From Hanstruepera neustonica (GTDB lineage Bacteria; Bacteroidota; Bacteroidia; Flavobacteriales; Flavobacteriaceae), in assembly GCF_002895005.1 (NCBI RefSeq), contig NZ_POWF01000009.1, forward strand, positions 60,963 to 124,962: a stretch of 64,000 bases of DNA. The letters run 5' to 3'. Shown piece after piece: positions 47,110 to 56,514 of this stretch; position 1 is the first letter of the stretch, and every line of letters begins with the position of its first letter. The translations under genes and the position numbers were made by a program. The notes under the pieces were generated by a model. That model searched no databases. It had not been told where the DNA came from and saw only the letters and a program-made list of their open reading frames with translations.

Positions 47110-47922
47110 TTAAATTTCCATTTCCACCATTTCCGCTCTTGCTCCAAAGCGGATTGGTAAAATACTTGTGCCAATTCCTTTTGATATATACATTTTAGGC
47201 TCGGTTTCTTTATACCAACCTTTTAAATATTTCCCACTTCCTTGAGGTTTAAAAGGAACAATTCCTAGAAAAGTAATTTGTCCTCCATGAGTATGACCAG
47301 AAAGGACTAAATCAATATTTAAATTTCCCTTTTCTTTCGTAATAACATCTCTATGTTCAGGACAATGTGATAAAACAATATTGGTTTTGGTTTCTTTTAG
47401 GTTTTCAACTGCTTTTGCAAAATCAGCGTTTCCACCAACAAAATCGTCGATTCCGATTATCGATATTTCTCGATTTTTAATTGAAATCGTTCTATTCTCG
47501 TTTATTAATAATTCACAATTATTTTTAGAATAAACACTATTAAGTTCAGTCAGATTTACATTGCCCCAATATTCCCAGTTTCCTGTTATCGCATACTTTT
47601 TAATTGAAATGTCAATTAATTCAAGAAATTCATTTAAAGATTTTATTTTTTCTGTTTTATCAACAGAGTCTCCCGTAATAAATAATAAATCAGGTTTTAT
47701 TGAGTTTATTTTTTTAGCAATAGACATGTGGAAATATCTTAACTGGTCAAAATGTAAATCCGAAATTTGAATGATTTTTATTTTGTCATGTTCCGATTTA
47801 GAGATATCAAAATAATTCCAATCAATAACATATTTTTCAAACCAAAGGGAATCTAGAAGCAAAATTCCAATTGAAGCTAAAATACTTTTTTTAAGAAATT
47901 TTCTTCTAGTTAGGTTCGTCAT
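47110..47922 (-). CDS. Calcineurin-like metallophosphoesterase (YkuE-type)
   Basis: 270 residues. The metal-binding motifs are QISDLHFDQ (D-x-H), LLFITGDSVD (GD), YAITGNWEYWG (GN-W-E instead of the usual GNH-D/E), IVLSHCPEHRD and VLSGHTHGGQI. The N-terminus TRRKFLKKSILASIGILLL resembles a twin-arginine or membrane-anchor signal, so the enzyme probably faces the periplasm. The family acts on phosphodiesters such as UDP-diacylglucosamine or phospholipid heads, but the substrate here is unknown. Its codon use looks more AT-biased than its neighbours, but not enough to call transfer. Confidence 0.85.
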   Translation of the reverse strand: MTNLTRRKFLKKSILASIGILLLDSLWFEKYVIDWNYFDISKSEHDKIKIIQISDLHFDQLRYFHMSIAKKINSIKPDLLFITGDSVDKTEKIKSLNEFLELIDISIKKYAITGNWEYWGNVNLTELNSVYSKNNCELLINENRTISIKNREISIIGIDDFVGGNADFAKAVENLKETKTNIVLSHCPEHRDVITKEKGNLNIDLVLSGHTHGGQITFLGIVPFKPQGSGKYLKGWYKETEPKMYISKGIGTSILPIRFGARAEMVEMEI

Positions 47923-47986
47923 TATTGAGTTTCTAGAAAATACTCTATAAAATAATCAAAGTTTTTGTGTAAAGACTACTAATTTT

Positions 47987-48190
47987 CTACTTCTTCGAAC
48001 AAGTATTAATCCCTAGTGGCTTGTACAACGGGCAAAAGCTCATAAAACTTGTAAGAGCAAAAACTATTGCCACAACTAGTAATACAATTCCTAATGTTCC
48101 TGAAATATTTCCTGTAAAATACAGGACGGCAATGACTGCAGCAACCAATAATCTTATGGTTTTGTCTGCTGTTCCCATGTTTTTTTTCAT
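47987..48190 (-). CDS. YgaP-like DUF2892 inner-membrane protein
   Basis: 67 residues. MKKNMGTADKTIRLLVAAVIAVLYF with a G-T-D-R-x-R-like start, followed by a second helix (GTLGIVLLVVAIVFALTSF) and CPLYKPLGINTCSKK, is the classic DUF2892 pattern. It is a two-helix membrane protein. In some bacteria the domain is fused to rhodanese, here it stands alone. Role unknown, perhaps linked to sulfur chemistry as the Cys-rich tail suggests. Confidence 0.85.
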   Translation of the reverse strand: MKKNMGTADKTIRLLVAAVIAVLYFTGNISGTLGIVLLVVAIVFALTSFMSFCPLYKPLGINTCSKK

Positions 48191-48229
48191 AATGGAGGTT
48201 TTTATTAGTGAAGATACAAAAAAAAGCCA

Positions 48230-48745
48230 TTAATAGGTTAGCAACATTTGATGATTGGGATTATAATGAGTATCAGAAATTTTGAAATCGTAACTGCCCA
48301 CAATTTTAAAACCAGCTTTATTGTAAAAAGAAATGGCCTTTTGGTTTTCTAACCAAGTATACAGCCACATACCTGACTGCTGGTGGTTTTTAGAAAAAGT
48401 AACACAATAATTAAAAAGCTCTAATCCTAATTTAAGATGATGATATTCTTGCAAAACATAAAATCGTTCTAGTTTGGTAGTGGTTTTATTAGGAATGTTT
48501 TTACCAGAAACATTTAAAACCAATTTGGAATAGCCAATAGGCATTTCGTTGTGATATAGAATGTGGTAATGGTTTTTGGTTTGCTTGAGCTCACGTTCAA
48601 ATTCAGCAATAGCAAATTTGGCTTTTACATAATTGGTAATGTCCTTTTTGGAAGCACTGTGTCCGTGCGATTCCAAAAAAGTCTGCTTGCCCAATTCGGA
48701 GAGCATTCTGGCATCAATGCCAGTAGCGGTTAATATGGTTGTCAT
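48230..48745 (-). CDS. GNAT-family N-acetyltransferase
   Basis: 171 residues. The acetyl-CoA site is in KLERFYVLQEYHHLKLGLELF (motif A, with an unusual H-H-L-K-L-G loop in place of Q/R-x-x-G-x-G/A), and motif B is WLYTWLENQKAISFYNKAGFKIVG. The protein is cytoplasmic. The acceptor cannot be read from the sequence. It lies 33 bp downstream of thrC on the same strand. Confidence 0.8.
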   Translation of the reverse strand: MTTILTATGIDARMLSELGKQTFLESHGHSASKKDITNYVKAKFAIAEFERELKQTKNHYHILYHNEMPIGYSKLVLNVSGKNIPNKTTTKLERFYVLQEYHHLKLGLELFNYCVTFSKNHQQSGMWLYTWLENQKAISFYNKAGFKIVGSYDFKISDTHYNPNHQMLLTY

Positions 48746-48778
48746 AAGATAATAGCGTTTACTTAAGTTTCATTTATT

Positions 48779-50074
48779 TTAACTCATAAGCAGGTAGTTT
48801 TTTAAGTCTTCATAAGAGGCAATTTTAATACTGTGTTTGTCTTTGTCCATAACATCTTGAATCTGTTTTGGTAAAGGAACTTGGGTGTCTACGGTTTCTT
48901 CAACCACATCCAAAAATTTGGTTGGATGTGCGGTTTCCAAAAATACACAATGACTTTGGTGATTGTTTTCTAAAAAGGCTTTGCAACCTAAATAGCCCAC
49001 TGCTCCGTGAGGGTCGGCTATATAATTGTATTTTGTGTACAGTTCTTTCATGGCTGCACGTGTTTGAGCGTCCGTAAAACTGAAACCAGAAAGATTCTTT
49101 TTTAACTCGTGAAAATTGTTTTTGTAAATCTCTTGGATGCGCACAAAATTGCTGGGATTGCCAACATCCATGGCATTACTAATGGTTTGCACGGAAGGTT
49201 TGGGGTTGTAGCTTTGAGAATTTAAATAATTGGTCACGATGTTGTTTTCATTGTTAGAGGCAATAAAATGGTTAATAGGCAAACCCAATTGCTGTGCCAT
49301 CATACCAGCACAAATATTACCAAAATTCCCACTTGGCACCGAAAAAACGATATCTTGATACTCAATATGCAAAGCTTTGTAGGCAAACATAAAATAGAAC
49401 AGCTGTGGTAACCATCTGGCCACGTTAATGGAATTGGCAGAGGTCAATTGTATATGATCCGTAATGTCAGTATCTAAAAAGGCTTGCTTTACCATATCCT
49501 GACAATCGTCAAAAACACCATCGACTTCTAAAGCCGTAATGTTTTGCCCCAGAGTAGTTAATTGTTTTTCTTGAATACCACTAACCTTTCCACTGGGATA
49601 GAGGATAACCACTTTAACGCCTTTCACACCTAAAAATCCATTAGCCACAGCACCACCAGTATCACCAGAAGTGGCAACCAGAACGGTCACTTCATTCATA
49701 TTATCTTTGTTGAAATAACCCAGACATCGTGCCATAAAACGCGCACCGACATCTTTGAACGCCATGGTTGGTCCATGAAATAGCTCTAAAGTTGAAATAT
49801 GTTCGCTGATATTGACTATTGGGAAATCAAAGGACAGTGTTTCTTTTATAATTTCTTTTAATACCATTTCTGGAATATCAGGCTCAACAAATTGTTTGAT
49901 GGCCTCAAAAGCTATTTCAGTATGAGAAAGCGTATCAATAGTTTCAAAAAATGATTCTGGTAAAGGTGTGATGCTTTCCGGGAAATACAAGCCTTTATCG
50001 GGTGCAATGCCTTTTATTACGGCTTCTTTGAAAGAAGCTTTGTTAGCTTTACGATTCAGGGAATAGTAGTTCAT
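48779..50074 (-). CDS. thrC: Threonine synthase
   Basis: 431 residues. It converts O-phosphohomoserine to threonine using pyridoxal phosphate. The PLP lysine is Lys107 in FHGPTMAFKDVGARF; TSGDTGGAVANGF binds the cofactor phosphate, and VKVVILYPSGKVSGIQEKQL is the typical following block. It begins directly after thrB (stop at 50075), completing the thrA-thrB-thrC operon. Confidence 0.96.
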   Translation of the reverse strand: MNYYSLNRKANKASFKEAVIKGIAPDKGLYFPESITPLPESFFETIDTLSHTEIAFEAIKQFVEPDIPEMVLKEIIKETLSFDFPIVNISEHISTLELFHGPTMAFKDVGARFMARCLGYFNKDNMNEVTVLVATSGDTGGAVANGFLGVKGVKVVILYPSGKVSGIQEKQLTTLGQNITALEVDGVFDDCQDMVKQAFLDTDITDHIQLTSANSINVARWLPQLFYFMFAYKALHIEYQDIVFSVPSGNFGNICAGMMAQQLGLPINHFIASNNENNIVTNYLNSQSYNPKPSVQTISNAMDVGNPSNFVRIQEIYKNNFHELKKNLSGFSFTDAQTRAAMKELYTKYNYIADPHGAVGYLGCKAFLENNHQSHCVFLETAHPTKFLDVVEETVDTQVPLPKQIQDVMDKDKHSIKIASYEDLKNYLLMS

Positions 50075-50998
50075 TTAAGTAATTGTTTTAACGCCATCAA
50101 CACTGATTTCAGATGTAAAAGTATAAAATTCAATTTCAGTATTAGAATATGCTTCTTGCATAGATTCCTCAACGGTTTTGGCTGTTTTTTTACCTTTTGA
50201 TAAGGCAAATATAGTTGGACCTGCACCTGAAATACCAGCACCTAAAGCACCCGATTGTAGTGCAGCATTTTTAACTAAATCAAAATGAGGAATCAGTTTT
50301 TTTCTCACAGGTTCTACAATAACGTCTTGCAAAGACCGACTTATGAGGTCGTAATCATTCGAGTAGAGTCCACTAATAAGTCCACCAACATTGGACCATT
50401 GTGTAATGGCACTTTTTAATGGAATGTCTTTAGGTAAAACATTTCGCGCATCTTCCGTTTTAATTTCTATTTGTGGATGTAATGCGGTAATGTATAAATC
50501 ATCCGGAACAGGTAAACTGACGATTTCCAAAGGATCATAACTTCTTATCAACACAAAACCGCCAAACAAGGCTGCTGAAACATTATCGGCAATTTGTGAG
50601 CCACATGCAGCTTCTTCGCCCAGCATGGCGAACTGAATCAATTCAATTTTTGAAAAAGGTTTTCCCAATAATTCGTTGATAGCATAAGCAGTTCCAGCCG
50701 CACTGGCCGCACTGGAACCCAAACCACTTCCTGGCTTAAATCCTTTATAGATTTCAATATCTAAACCTAATTGCAAATCCAGTTTTTGGAGCATGGCTTT
50801 TATAACGGTTCCTACTAAATTATCATCAATGTTGTAAGGGAGATTGGCTCCTTCAATTTTAGTAATAATTAATTGTTTGTCTTCACGTTTGGAGAAGATC
50901 ATTTTGTCACCTTTTCCATTCAAAGCAAGACCCAATGAATCAAAACCACAGGATACATTCGCAACTGTTGCAGGTGAAAATATAGTAATTTGATCCAT
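50075..50998 (-). CDS. thrB: Homoserine kinase
   Basis: 307 residues of the GHMP kinase family. FSPATVANVSCGFDSLGLAL is the N-terminal motif, FKPGSGLGSSAASAAGTAYA the ATP-binding Pro-x3-Gly-Leu-Gly-Ser-Ser-Ala loop, and GALGAGISGAGPTIFAL the third GHMP motif. It phosphorylates homoserine to O-phosphohomoserine for ThrC. Cytoplasmic. It starts 2 bp after the thrA stop. Confidence 0.96.
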   Translation of the reverse strand: MDQITIFSPATVANVSCGFDSLGLALNGKGDKMIFSKREDKQLIITKIEGANLPYNIDDNLVGTVIKAMLQKLDLQLGLDIEIYKGFKPGSGLGSSAASAAGTAYAINELLGKPFSKIELIQFAMLGEEAACGSQIADNVSAALFGGFVLIRSYDPLEIVSLPVPDDLYITALHPQIEIKTEDARNVLPKDIPLKSAITQWSNVGGLISGLYSNDYDLISRSLQDVIVEPVRKKLIPHFDLVKNAALQSGALGAGISGAGPTIFALSKGKKTAKTVEESMQEAYSNTEIEFYTFTSEISVDGVKTIT

Positions 50999-51000
50999 AA

Positions 51001-53448
51001 TTAGTTATTGCCAATTCTTATAATATCCGAAAACAAACCTGAAGCAGTTACATCGGCTCCAGCACCAGCACCTTTAATAATCATGGGTTGTTCTGGGTAG
51101 CGCTGTGTGTAAAACATGACGATGTTATCTTTTCCCTCTAAATTATAGAAAGGATGACCTACAGGGATTTCTTTCAAACCAACTTGCGCCTGACCATTAT
51201 TGAATTCGGCAACATACTTAAACTGACAATTTTTAGATTTAGCAGAAGCATAAAGTTTTTGAAAATGGTCTTCATCATCAATCAAGGTCTGATAAAAATT
51301 ATGAACTGAATCACTATCTAAATTCGCTTTAGTTAAAAAAGAATTATTTTGAATATCCTCTAAATTCATATCCGTGCCGCTTTCTCTTGCCAAAATAAGA
51401 ATTTTTCGAGCGACATCAACACCACTTAAATCAATTCTTGGATCAGGTTCAGTGTAGCCTTCTGCCTGCGCTTGTTTGACTACATCATGAAATTTGGTTT
51501 GATCATTGAAATTATTGAATACAAAATTCAAACTTCCAGATAGTACAGCTTGAATAGAGGTTACTCTATCGCCTGACGCTATTAAATTGTTCAAGGTGTC
51601 TATGACCGGTAATCCGGCGCCCACGTTGGTTTCATAGAGAAAGGGTGCGTTATATTTTCGTGATAAATATTTTAAATTTTGATAATTCTCTAAATTACTG
51701 GAACAAGCAATTTTATTACAAGCTACAACGGCAATACTTTCCCTCAAATAAGCTTCATACATGTTGGCGACTGATTCATTGGCTGTCACATCAACAAATA
51801 TGCTATTACGTAGGTTAAAAGTTTTAACACGTTCTAAAAAGTCTTGCAACGTTGCTTGTTCGCCGTTTTCTAATCTTTCCTTCCAATTTTTAAGGGATAA
51901 ACCGGAATCATCAAATATCATTTTGCGGGAATCGGATAGACCAATCACCCGAAGATTTATCTTGAGCTGTTCTTTTAAAAATTTTCTTTGTTGTTTTATT
52001 TGTTCAACCAAACGTTCTCCAACATTACCAACACCTGTTATAAAGACATTGAGTTGTTTGTTTTGGTCTTCAAAAAAGCGTTCATGAATGGTATTGAGGG
52101 CTTTCTTAACGTCATTTTGGGAGATTACAGTTGATATGTTCTTTTCCGAAGCGCCTTGGGCAATGGCCCGTATATTGATGTTGTTTTTTCCTAAAGCACT
52201 AAACAATTTGCCACTAACACCTTGATGATTTTTCATGTTATCGCCTACAAGTGCAACAATGGCTAAATTCTTTTCCACAAGAATGGGATCAATTTTATGT
52301 AAGGCTATTTCATTGGCAAATGCCAAATTGATTGCTTTTTCGGCTTTCACGATATCATCTTCTGAAATCCCAAAACAAATGGAATGCTCTGAAGATGCTT
52401 GGGTGATTAATATGACATTCACCTTTTCTATAGCCAGTGTTTCAAACAGTCGCTTTGAAAACCCTGGAATTCCAACCATACCGTTACCTTGAAGGGTTAA
52501 TAGCGAAATATTATCAATATGGCTGATTCCTCTTGCTACGGTTGTTTTAGCATTAGTATATTCATTGGAGATGACCGTTCCAGACGCTTCTGGCTCCAAA
52601 GTATTTTTTATATGAATCGGAATGTTGTAATCCAAAACAGGTTGAACAGTTGGTGGATAAAGCACTTTGGCGCCAAAATGAGACAATTCCATAGCTTCCT
52701 GATACGACAGGTTTTTAATCGGGTAGGCCTGCTTGACCAATTTAGGATTAGCAGTGTACATACCACTAACATCTGTCCAGATTTCCAAACGAGTAGCTTT
52801 TAATGCTGCCGCAACTATAGCTGCAGTAAAATCAGATCCGCCACGACCTAGCGTGGTTTGTTCGCCATTTTCAGATTTAGATATAAAACCAGGCAGAATC
52901 GTAATAGATTGATTTTTATCTGAAAAATAGGATTGGATGTTTGCGTTTGTGATATCAAAATTAACTTCAGCTTTTGTAAAATTGGAATCGGTAATTATGA
53001 GTTCTTGACTATTTTTTCTAATGACATTATTACCACGTTCTTTTAATACTTCAGTTATGATATACGACGATAAAAGTTCACCAAAGCTCACCAGTTTGTC
53101 GGTTGTTTTCGGTGATAATTCATTAATTAAATAGATACCGTCCAATAAGCTCTTTAGCGCTTGTAATTTAGTTTCTAGATACTCTTTAGCTGTAGAATTT
53201 TGATCAGAAATTAATTCAGATAATATGTTTAAATGTGCTTCTCTAATTTCTTTAAATACAGTTATATAGCGTTCATCTTTATTTTGAGCCAATTCACCAG
53301 ATTTCAAAAGTTTGTTGGTAATACCTCCAACCGCAGAAACCACACAAATAAGAGGTTCTGTTTTAGCGTAATTTTCTAAAATGTTGATAACTTGATTGAT
53401 GTTTTCTGAGGAGCCTACTGAAGTGCCGCCAAATTTTAATACATTCAT
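51001..53448 (-). CDS. thrA: Bifunctional aspartate kinase / homoserine dehydrogenase I
   Basis: 815 residues. The aspartokinase half starts MNVLKFGGTSVGSSENI and has TTLGRGGSDFTAAIVA; two ACT-like segments follow around residues 315-460 (LLTLQGNGMVGIPGFSKRLF, VALVGDNMKNHQGVSGKLF). The homoserine dehydrogenase half has VFITGVGNVGERLVEQI (NAD(P) loop), FVDVTANESVANMY, VACNKIACSS and PFLYETNVGAGLPVI. It makes the first and third steps of the aspartate pathway to threonine. First gene of the thrABC operon; a possible leader peptide sits 74 bp upstream (53522-53563). Confidence 0.97.
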   Translation of the reverse strand: MNVLKFGGTSVGSSENINQVINILENYAKTEPLICVVSAVGGITNKLLKSGELAQNKDERYITVFKEIREAHLNILSELISDQNSTAKEYLETKLQALKSLLDGIYLINELSPKTTDKLVSFGELLSSYIITEVLKERGNNVIRKNSQELIITDSNFTKAEVNFDITNANIQSYFSDKNQSITILPGFISKSENGEQTTLGRGGSDFTAAIVAAALKATRLEIWTDVSGMYTANPKLVKQAYPIKNLSYQEAMELSHFGAKVLYPPTVQPVLDYNIPIHIKNTLEPEASGTVISNEYTNAKTTVARGISHIDNISLLTLQGNGMVGIPGFSKRLFETLAIEKVNVILITQASSEHSICFGISEDDIVKAEKAINLAFANEIALHKIDPILVEKNLAIVALVGDNMKNHQGVSGKLFSALGKNNINIRAIAQGASEKNISTVISQNDVKKALNTIHERFFEDQNKQLNVFITGVGNVGERLVEQIKQQRKFLKEQLKINLRVIGLSDSRKMIFDDSGLSLKNWKERLENGEQATLQDFLERVKTFNLRNSIFVDVTANESVANMYEAYLRESIAVVACNKIACSSNLENYQNLKYLSRKYNAPFLYETNVGAGLPVIDTLNNLIASGDRVTSIQAVLSGSLNFVFNNFNDQTKFHDVVKQAQAEGYTEPDPRIDLSGVDVARKILILARESGTDMNLEDIQNNSFLTKANLDSDSVHNFYQTLIDDEDHFQKLYASAKSKNCQFKYVAEFNNGQAQVGLKEIPVGHPFYNLEGKDNIVMFYTQRYPEQPMIIKGAGAGADVTASGLFSDIIRIGNN

Positions 53449-53521
53449 AATTAATCGGTTGAAAAATTGAATAACTAAATAAGGGAAAATGGATTATATT
53501 AATTGCGGAGGTGGAATAGTA

Positions 53522-53563
53522 CTAACCCCAAAGGGTCGTCATAAAAGCAACATTAGTAATCAT
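53522..53563 (-). promoter_or_regulatory. Possible thr operon leader peptide (MITNVAFMTTLWG)
   Basis: A 13-codon minus-strand ORF lies 73 bp before thrA and contains three threonine codons, two of them adjacent (TT near the end), as a threonine-responsive attenuator would. TACTAA near its start can pair with TTAGTA overlapping its stop, with a small ACCC/GGGT hairpin inside, so alternative folds are possible. In another frame the downstream bases read LVLFHLRN then stop. Known thr attenuators of enterobacteria are richer in Thr/Ile codons, so this call is tentative. Confidence 0.35.
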
Positions 53564-53675
53564 ACCTTTACAAGAAATAAAGGTTGAAAAATTAACTAAT
53601 ATGTTAGAGGATAGTTGCATTTTTTATGTCTATACCTTTCAAAAGTATTATTTTTACTGTAATAAAAAAATAAAT

Positions 53676-53706
53676 CCCTTTTTTTTTGATTGAAGGGCTT
53701 TTTTAT
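53676..53706. terminator. Hairpin with T-run in the thrA / NAD(P)HX repair intergenic region
   Basis: CCCTT and AAGGG pair around an 11-nt loop, followed on the plus strand by CTTTTTTA and on the minus strand by a T-rich tract. It is unusual to find a terminator-like hairpin between divergent genes; it could belong to a short leader transcript or be chance. Confidence 0.3.
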
Positions 53707-53738
53707 TCGATAAGTTGTTGAATAAGTAAACGATATAC

Positions 53739-55301
53739 ATGAAAATATTTTCAAAAGAACAAATATACGAAGGAGACAGATTGACTGCAGAACGTCAGAA
53801 GATTTCATCTACAGAGTTGATGGAACGCGCTGGTACCCAAATATTCAATTGGTTGCACATGCACATGCAAGGCGCACAAGTGCCTATACACGTATTTTGT
53901 GGAATTGGTAACAATGGTGGAGATGGCTTGGTTGTGGCACGTCATCTCATTACTCATGGCTATAATGTGCATACTTATGTGGTAAACTATAGCGATAAAC
54001 GCTCAAAGGATTTTTTAATCAATTACGAACGCATCAAGGAGACTTCTAAAAAGTGGCCGACATTGTTAGGTCCCAAAGATGAAATGCCTAAAATAGAAGT
54101 TCAAGATATCATAATTGATGCGGTATTTGGTATTGGACTTAATCGTCCGCCAGCAGATTGGGTAGTTAAGTTGTTTCAGTATTTCAAACAATCTAAAGCG
54201 TTTACATTATCAATAGACATTCCATCGGGATTAAAAACAGATCAAGTTCCCGAAGATGAAAATCAGGTTGTTTGGGCGGGCTATACCTTAAGTTTTCAGT
54301 CGCCGAAATTGGTTTTCTTTTTACCAGACACTGGTAAATACACGGTTCAATGGGAAGTATTGGATATTGGAATCGATAGAGAATATCTCATGACAACGCC
54401 TACCGAAGCAGATTTGATAGGTAAACAAGAAGTTTTGCCTATTTACAAGCCAAGAGACAAATTTTCTCATAAGGGGAATTTTGGTCATGCTGTAATCATA
54501 GGAGGGAGTTATGGAAAAATCGGTGCTGTAAACTTGGCAAGTAGAGGTGCTCTGTCTTCAGGAGCAGGTTTGATTACGACGTATACTCCTAAATGTGGTT
54601 ATATTCCTTTACAAAGTAATTTTCCTGAAGCTATGGTATTGACTGATGATGAAGAAACTTTTATTTCTAATATGAATATTGGTTTTGAAGCCTCTGCAAT
54701 TGGAATTGGAGTTGGTATGGGAACGCATAAAAAAACGGTGTCCGCACTAGAAGCCTTTTTAAAACAAAATAAATTACCGCTAGTGGTAGATGCTGATGGT
54801 TTGAATTGTATTTCAAAAAACAAGGATTTAATCTCATTGTTACCAGAAAATACGGTTTTAACACCACATCCAAAAGAGTTAGAGAGATTGATTGGCAATT
54901 GGGATGATGATTTTGACAAGTTATCAAAAGTAAAAGCATTTTCGGCTAAACATAAAATTATTGTGGTTTTAAAAGGAGCCAATACTATAACAGTAATGGG
55001 TGATAAATTATATGTGAATACAACTGGTAACCCAGGATTGGCAACGGCTGGAACAGGTGATGTGTTAACAGGCGTCATTACGGGACTTATAGCTCAAGGT
55101 TATGATCCATTGGCAGCTTCTGTATTTGGAGTATATCTTCATGGTAAAGCAGCTGATATCGCTGTTGAAGATTTCGGCTATCAAAGCTTGATAGCGTCTC
55201 ATGTGATAGAGGCTCTTGGACAAGCTTATATTGATCTATTTAAACTTCCTGAACAACTTGAAGAAGAAGATGAAAGGGACGAAGATGATGAAAAACAATA
55301 A
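53739..55301 (+). CDS. nnr: Bifunctional NAD(P)H-hydrate epimerase / ADP-dependent NAD(P)H-hydrate dehydratase
   Basis: 520 residues. It repairs hydrated NAD(P)H: the N-terminal YjeF_N part (residues about 1-215; VFCGIGNNGGDGLVVARHL, DIIIDAVFGIGL, SIDIPSGLKTDQ) epimerises the R and S forms, and the C-terminal kinase-like part (about 225-500; SHKGNFGHAVIIGGSYGKIG, VVDADGLNCIS, TPHPKELERLIG, TTGNPGLATAGTGDVLTGVI) dehydrates the S form using ADP. The last 20 residues are acidic. It is a single gene with a terminator right behind it. Confidence 0.95.
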   Translation: MKIFSKEQIYEGDRLTAERQKISSTELMERAGTQIFNWLHMHMQGAQVPIHVFCGIGNNGGDGLVVARHLITHGYNVHTYVVNYSDKRSKDFLINYERIKETSKKWPTLLGPKDEMPKIEVQDIIIDAVFGIGLNRPPADWVVKLFQYFKQSKAFTLSIDIPSGLKTDQVPEDENQVVWAGYTLSFQSPKLVFFLPDTGKYTVQWEVLDIGIDREYLMTTPTEADLIGKQEVLPIYKPRDKFSHKGNFGHAVIIGGSYGKIGAVNLASRGALSSGAGLITTYTPKCGYIPLQSNFPEAMVLTDDEETFISNMNIGFEASAIGIGVGMGTHKKTVSALEAFLKQNKLPLVVDADGLNCISKNKDLISLLPENTVLTPHPKELERLIGNWDDDFDKLSKVKAFSAKHKIIVVLKGANTITVMGDKLYVNTTGNPGLATAGTGDVLTGVITGLIAQGYDPLAASVFGVYLHGKAADIAVEDFGYQSLIASHVIEALGQAYIDLFKLPEQLEEEDERDEDDEKQ

Positions 55302-55303
55302 AT

Positions 55304-55333
55304 AAAAAAGCCACTGTTTGAGTGGCTTTTTTT
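55304..55333. terminator. Terminator between nnr and the TlpA-like gene
   Basis: AAAAAGCCACT pairs with AGTGGCTTTTT around GTTTG, with T-runs both ways; it lies between convergent genes. Confidence 0.85.
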
Positions 55334-55351
55334 ATTTGTGATTTCGAGAAA

Positions 55352-56395
55352 TTAGATACTTAATTCAGTAAATAATTCTTTTAATTTCGGACTTGATGGT
55401 CTTGGTGCATCTGGAGTCACTACCTTACCATCTGGATCAATAAGAATAAAACGTGGGATTCCATTGATCTTATAATTTTGAACAAATTCAGATTGCCAAC
55501 CATTAGGTGCAAAAATTTGAACACCGCCTAATTCTTTATCTTTAACCATAGCTTTCCAATCCTCACGAGCTTTATCCCAAGATCCGCCATGAGTTCGGTC
55601 ATCATCAATAGACATACTTACAAACTGAATATTCTTGTCATGATATTCTTTTTCAATTTCTTTAAGTGCAGGAATTTCAGCTTTACAAGGTCCGCACCAA
55701 GTTGCCCAAACATCAATGTAAACATATTTTCCTTTCAAATCAGCAAGTGATGTTGTAGAGCCATCAAAGTTTTCATAATCTTCAAACGTCGGAGAATCTG
55801 CACCTTTTGGTAATTCATTCTTTAATGTAATGGCATCACCGATGTATCTTTTATAAGATTCCACCATTGGTTCTAAACTTTTGGTTGCGCTATTAGTAAT
55901 TAAAGTATCTATTTCTGCATTAGAAGCATAAAATTCAGTCAATTCAATTTTAATGTCACTTAATCTTTTATCAAGTGTTTCCATATCTTCAATGGCACTT
56001 AATTCATCAAAATCAAGGAGTTTTTCTTCTTTTAAAGCTTTGGCTGCTAAAAAGTTACTATGTTCAGAACCTTCACCAGAATATTTAGCAGTTTCATCAA
56101 ACATTTTGGTGTCCAATGTCATATTGATGTCATATCCGTTTTTAAGAAATATGGAAGTGGATTCGGATCCGTCATAAAAATTGTAAATACCAGGTTTTAC
56201 CTTAAGCGTATCGCTAAAAGTACCATCTTCGTTAACCTTTAGGGTTTTAGAATAATCTCTCGTTCGTATAACAATAGAGTCGCTGTTTGGATTGGTAATT
56301 GTTCCTGAAAAAGTCACATAATCTTTAGGAGCCTCTTCTTTCTTTTCGCATGCAAAAACAGCCAATGCACACAGTAATGTTAAAATTTTTTTCAT
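55352..56395 (-). CDS. TlpA-like thioredoxin-fold lipoprotein with DUF4369-like N-terminus
   Basis: 347 residues. MKKILTLLCALAVFACEKKEE has a lipobox (VFAC), so the mature protein is lipid-anchored. Residues about 25-110 (VTFSGTITNPNSDSIVIR, YNFYDGSESTSIFLKNGYDINM) resemble DUF4369, and the C-terminal about 140 residues are a TlpA/AhpC-type thioredoxin domain with WATWCGPCKAEIPALKEIE (redox CxxC near residue 235) and the cis-Pro segment INGIPRFILID. It probably reduces or oxidises disulfides outside the cytoplasm, perhaps in cytochrome c maturation or stress response. A minus-strand TATTTTTG box lies upstream. Confidence 0.9.
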   Translation of the reverse strand: MKKILTLLCALAVFACEKKEEAPKDYVTFSGTITNPNSDSIVIRTRDYSKTLKVNEDGTFSDTLKVKPGIYNFYDGSESTSIFLKNGYDINMTLDTKMFDETAKYSGEGSEHSNFLAAKALKEEKLLDFDELSAIEDMETLDKRLSDIKIELTEFYASNAEIDTLITNSATKSLEPMVESYKRYIGDAITLKNELPKGADSPTFEDYENFDGSTTSLADLKGKYVYIDVWATWCGPCKAEIPALKEIEKEYHDKNIQFVSMSIDDDRTHGGSWDKAREDWKAMVKDKELGGVQIFAPNGWQSEFVQNYKINGIPRFILIDPDGKVVTPDAPRPSSPKLKELFTELSI

Positions 56396-56514
56396 GGGTT
56401 TGTTTGTTTAATCATTCAAAAATAGAATTTTAAATGGAATACCTATTAATTATTAACATTTGTTTGCATAATACCCAATGAATGCGGAATTTTGGAAACC
56501 CTTAAAACAAAAAC

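Noticed and set aside
47110..47922. Phosphoesterase gene as recently acquired DNA
   Set aside because: It appears slightly more AT-rich than its neighbours, but no mobile-element trace, flanking repeat or truncated gene supports transfer.
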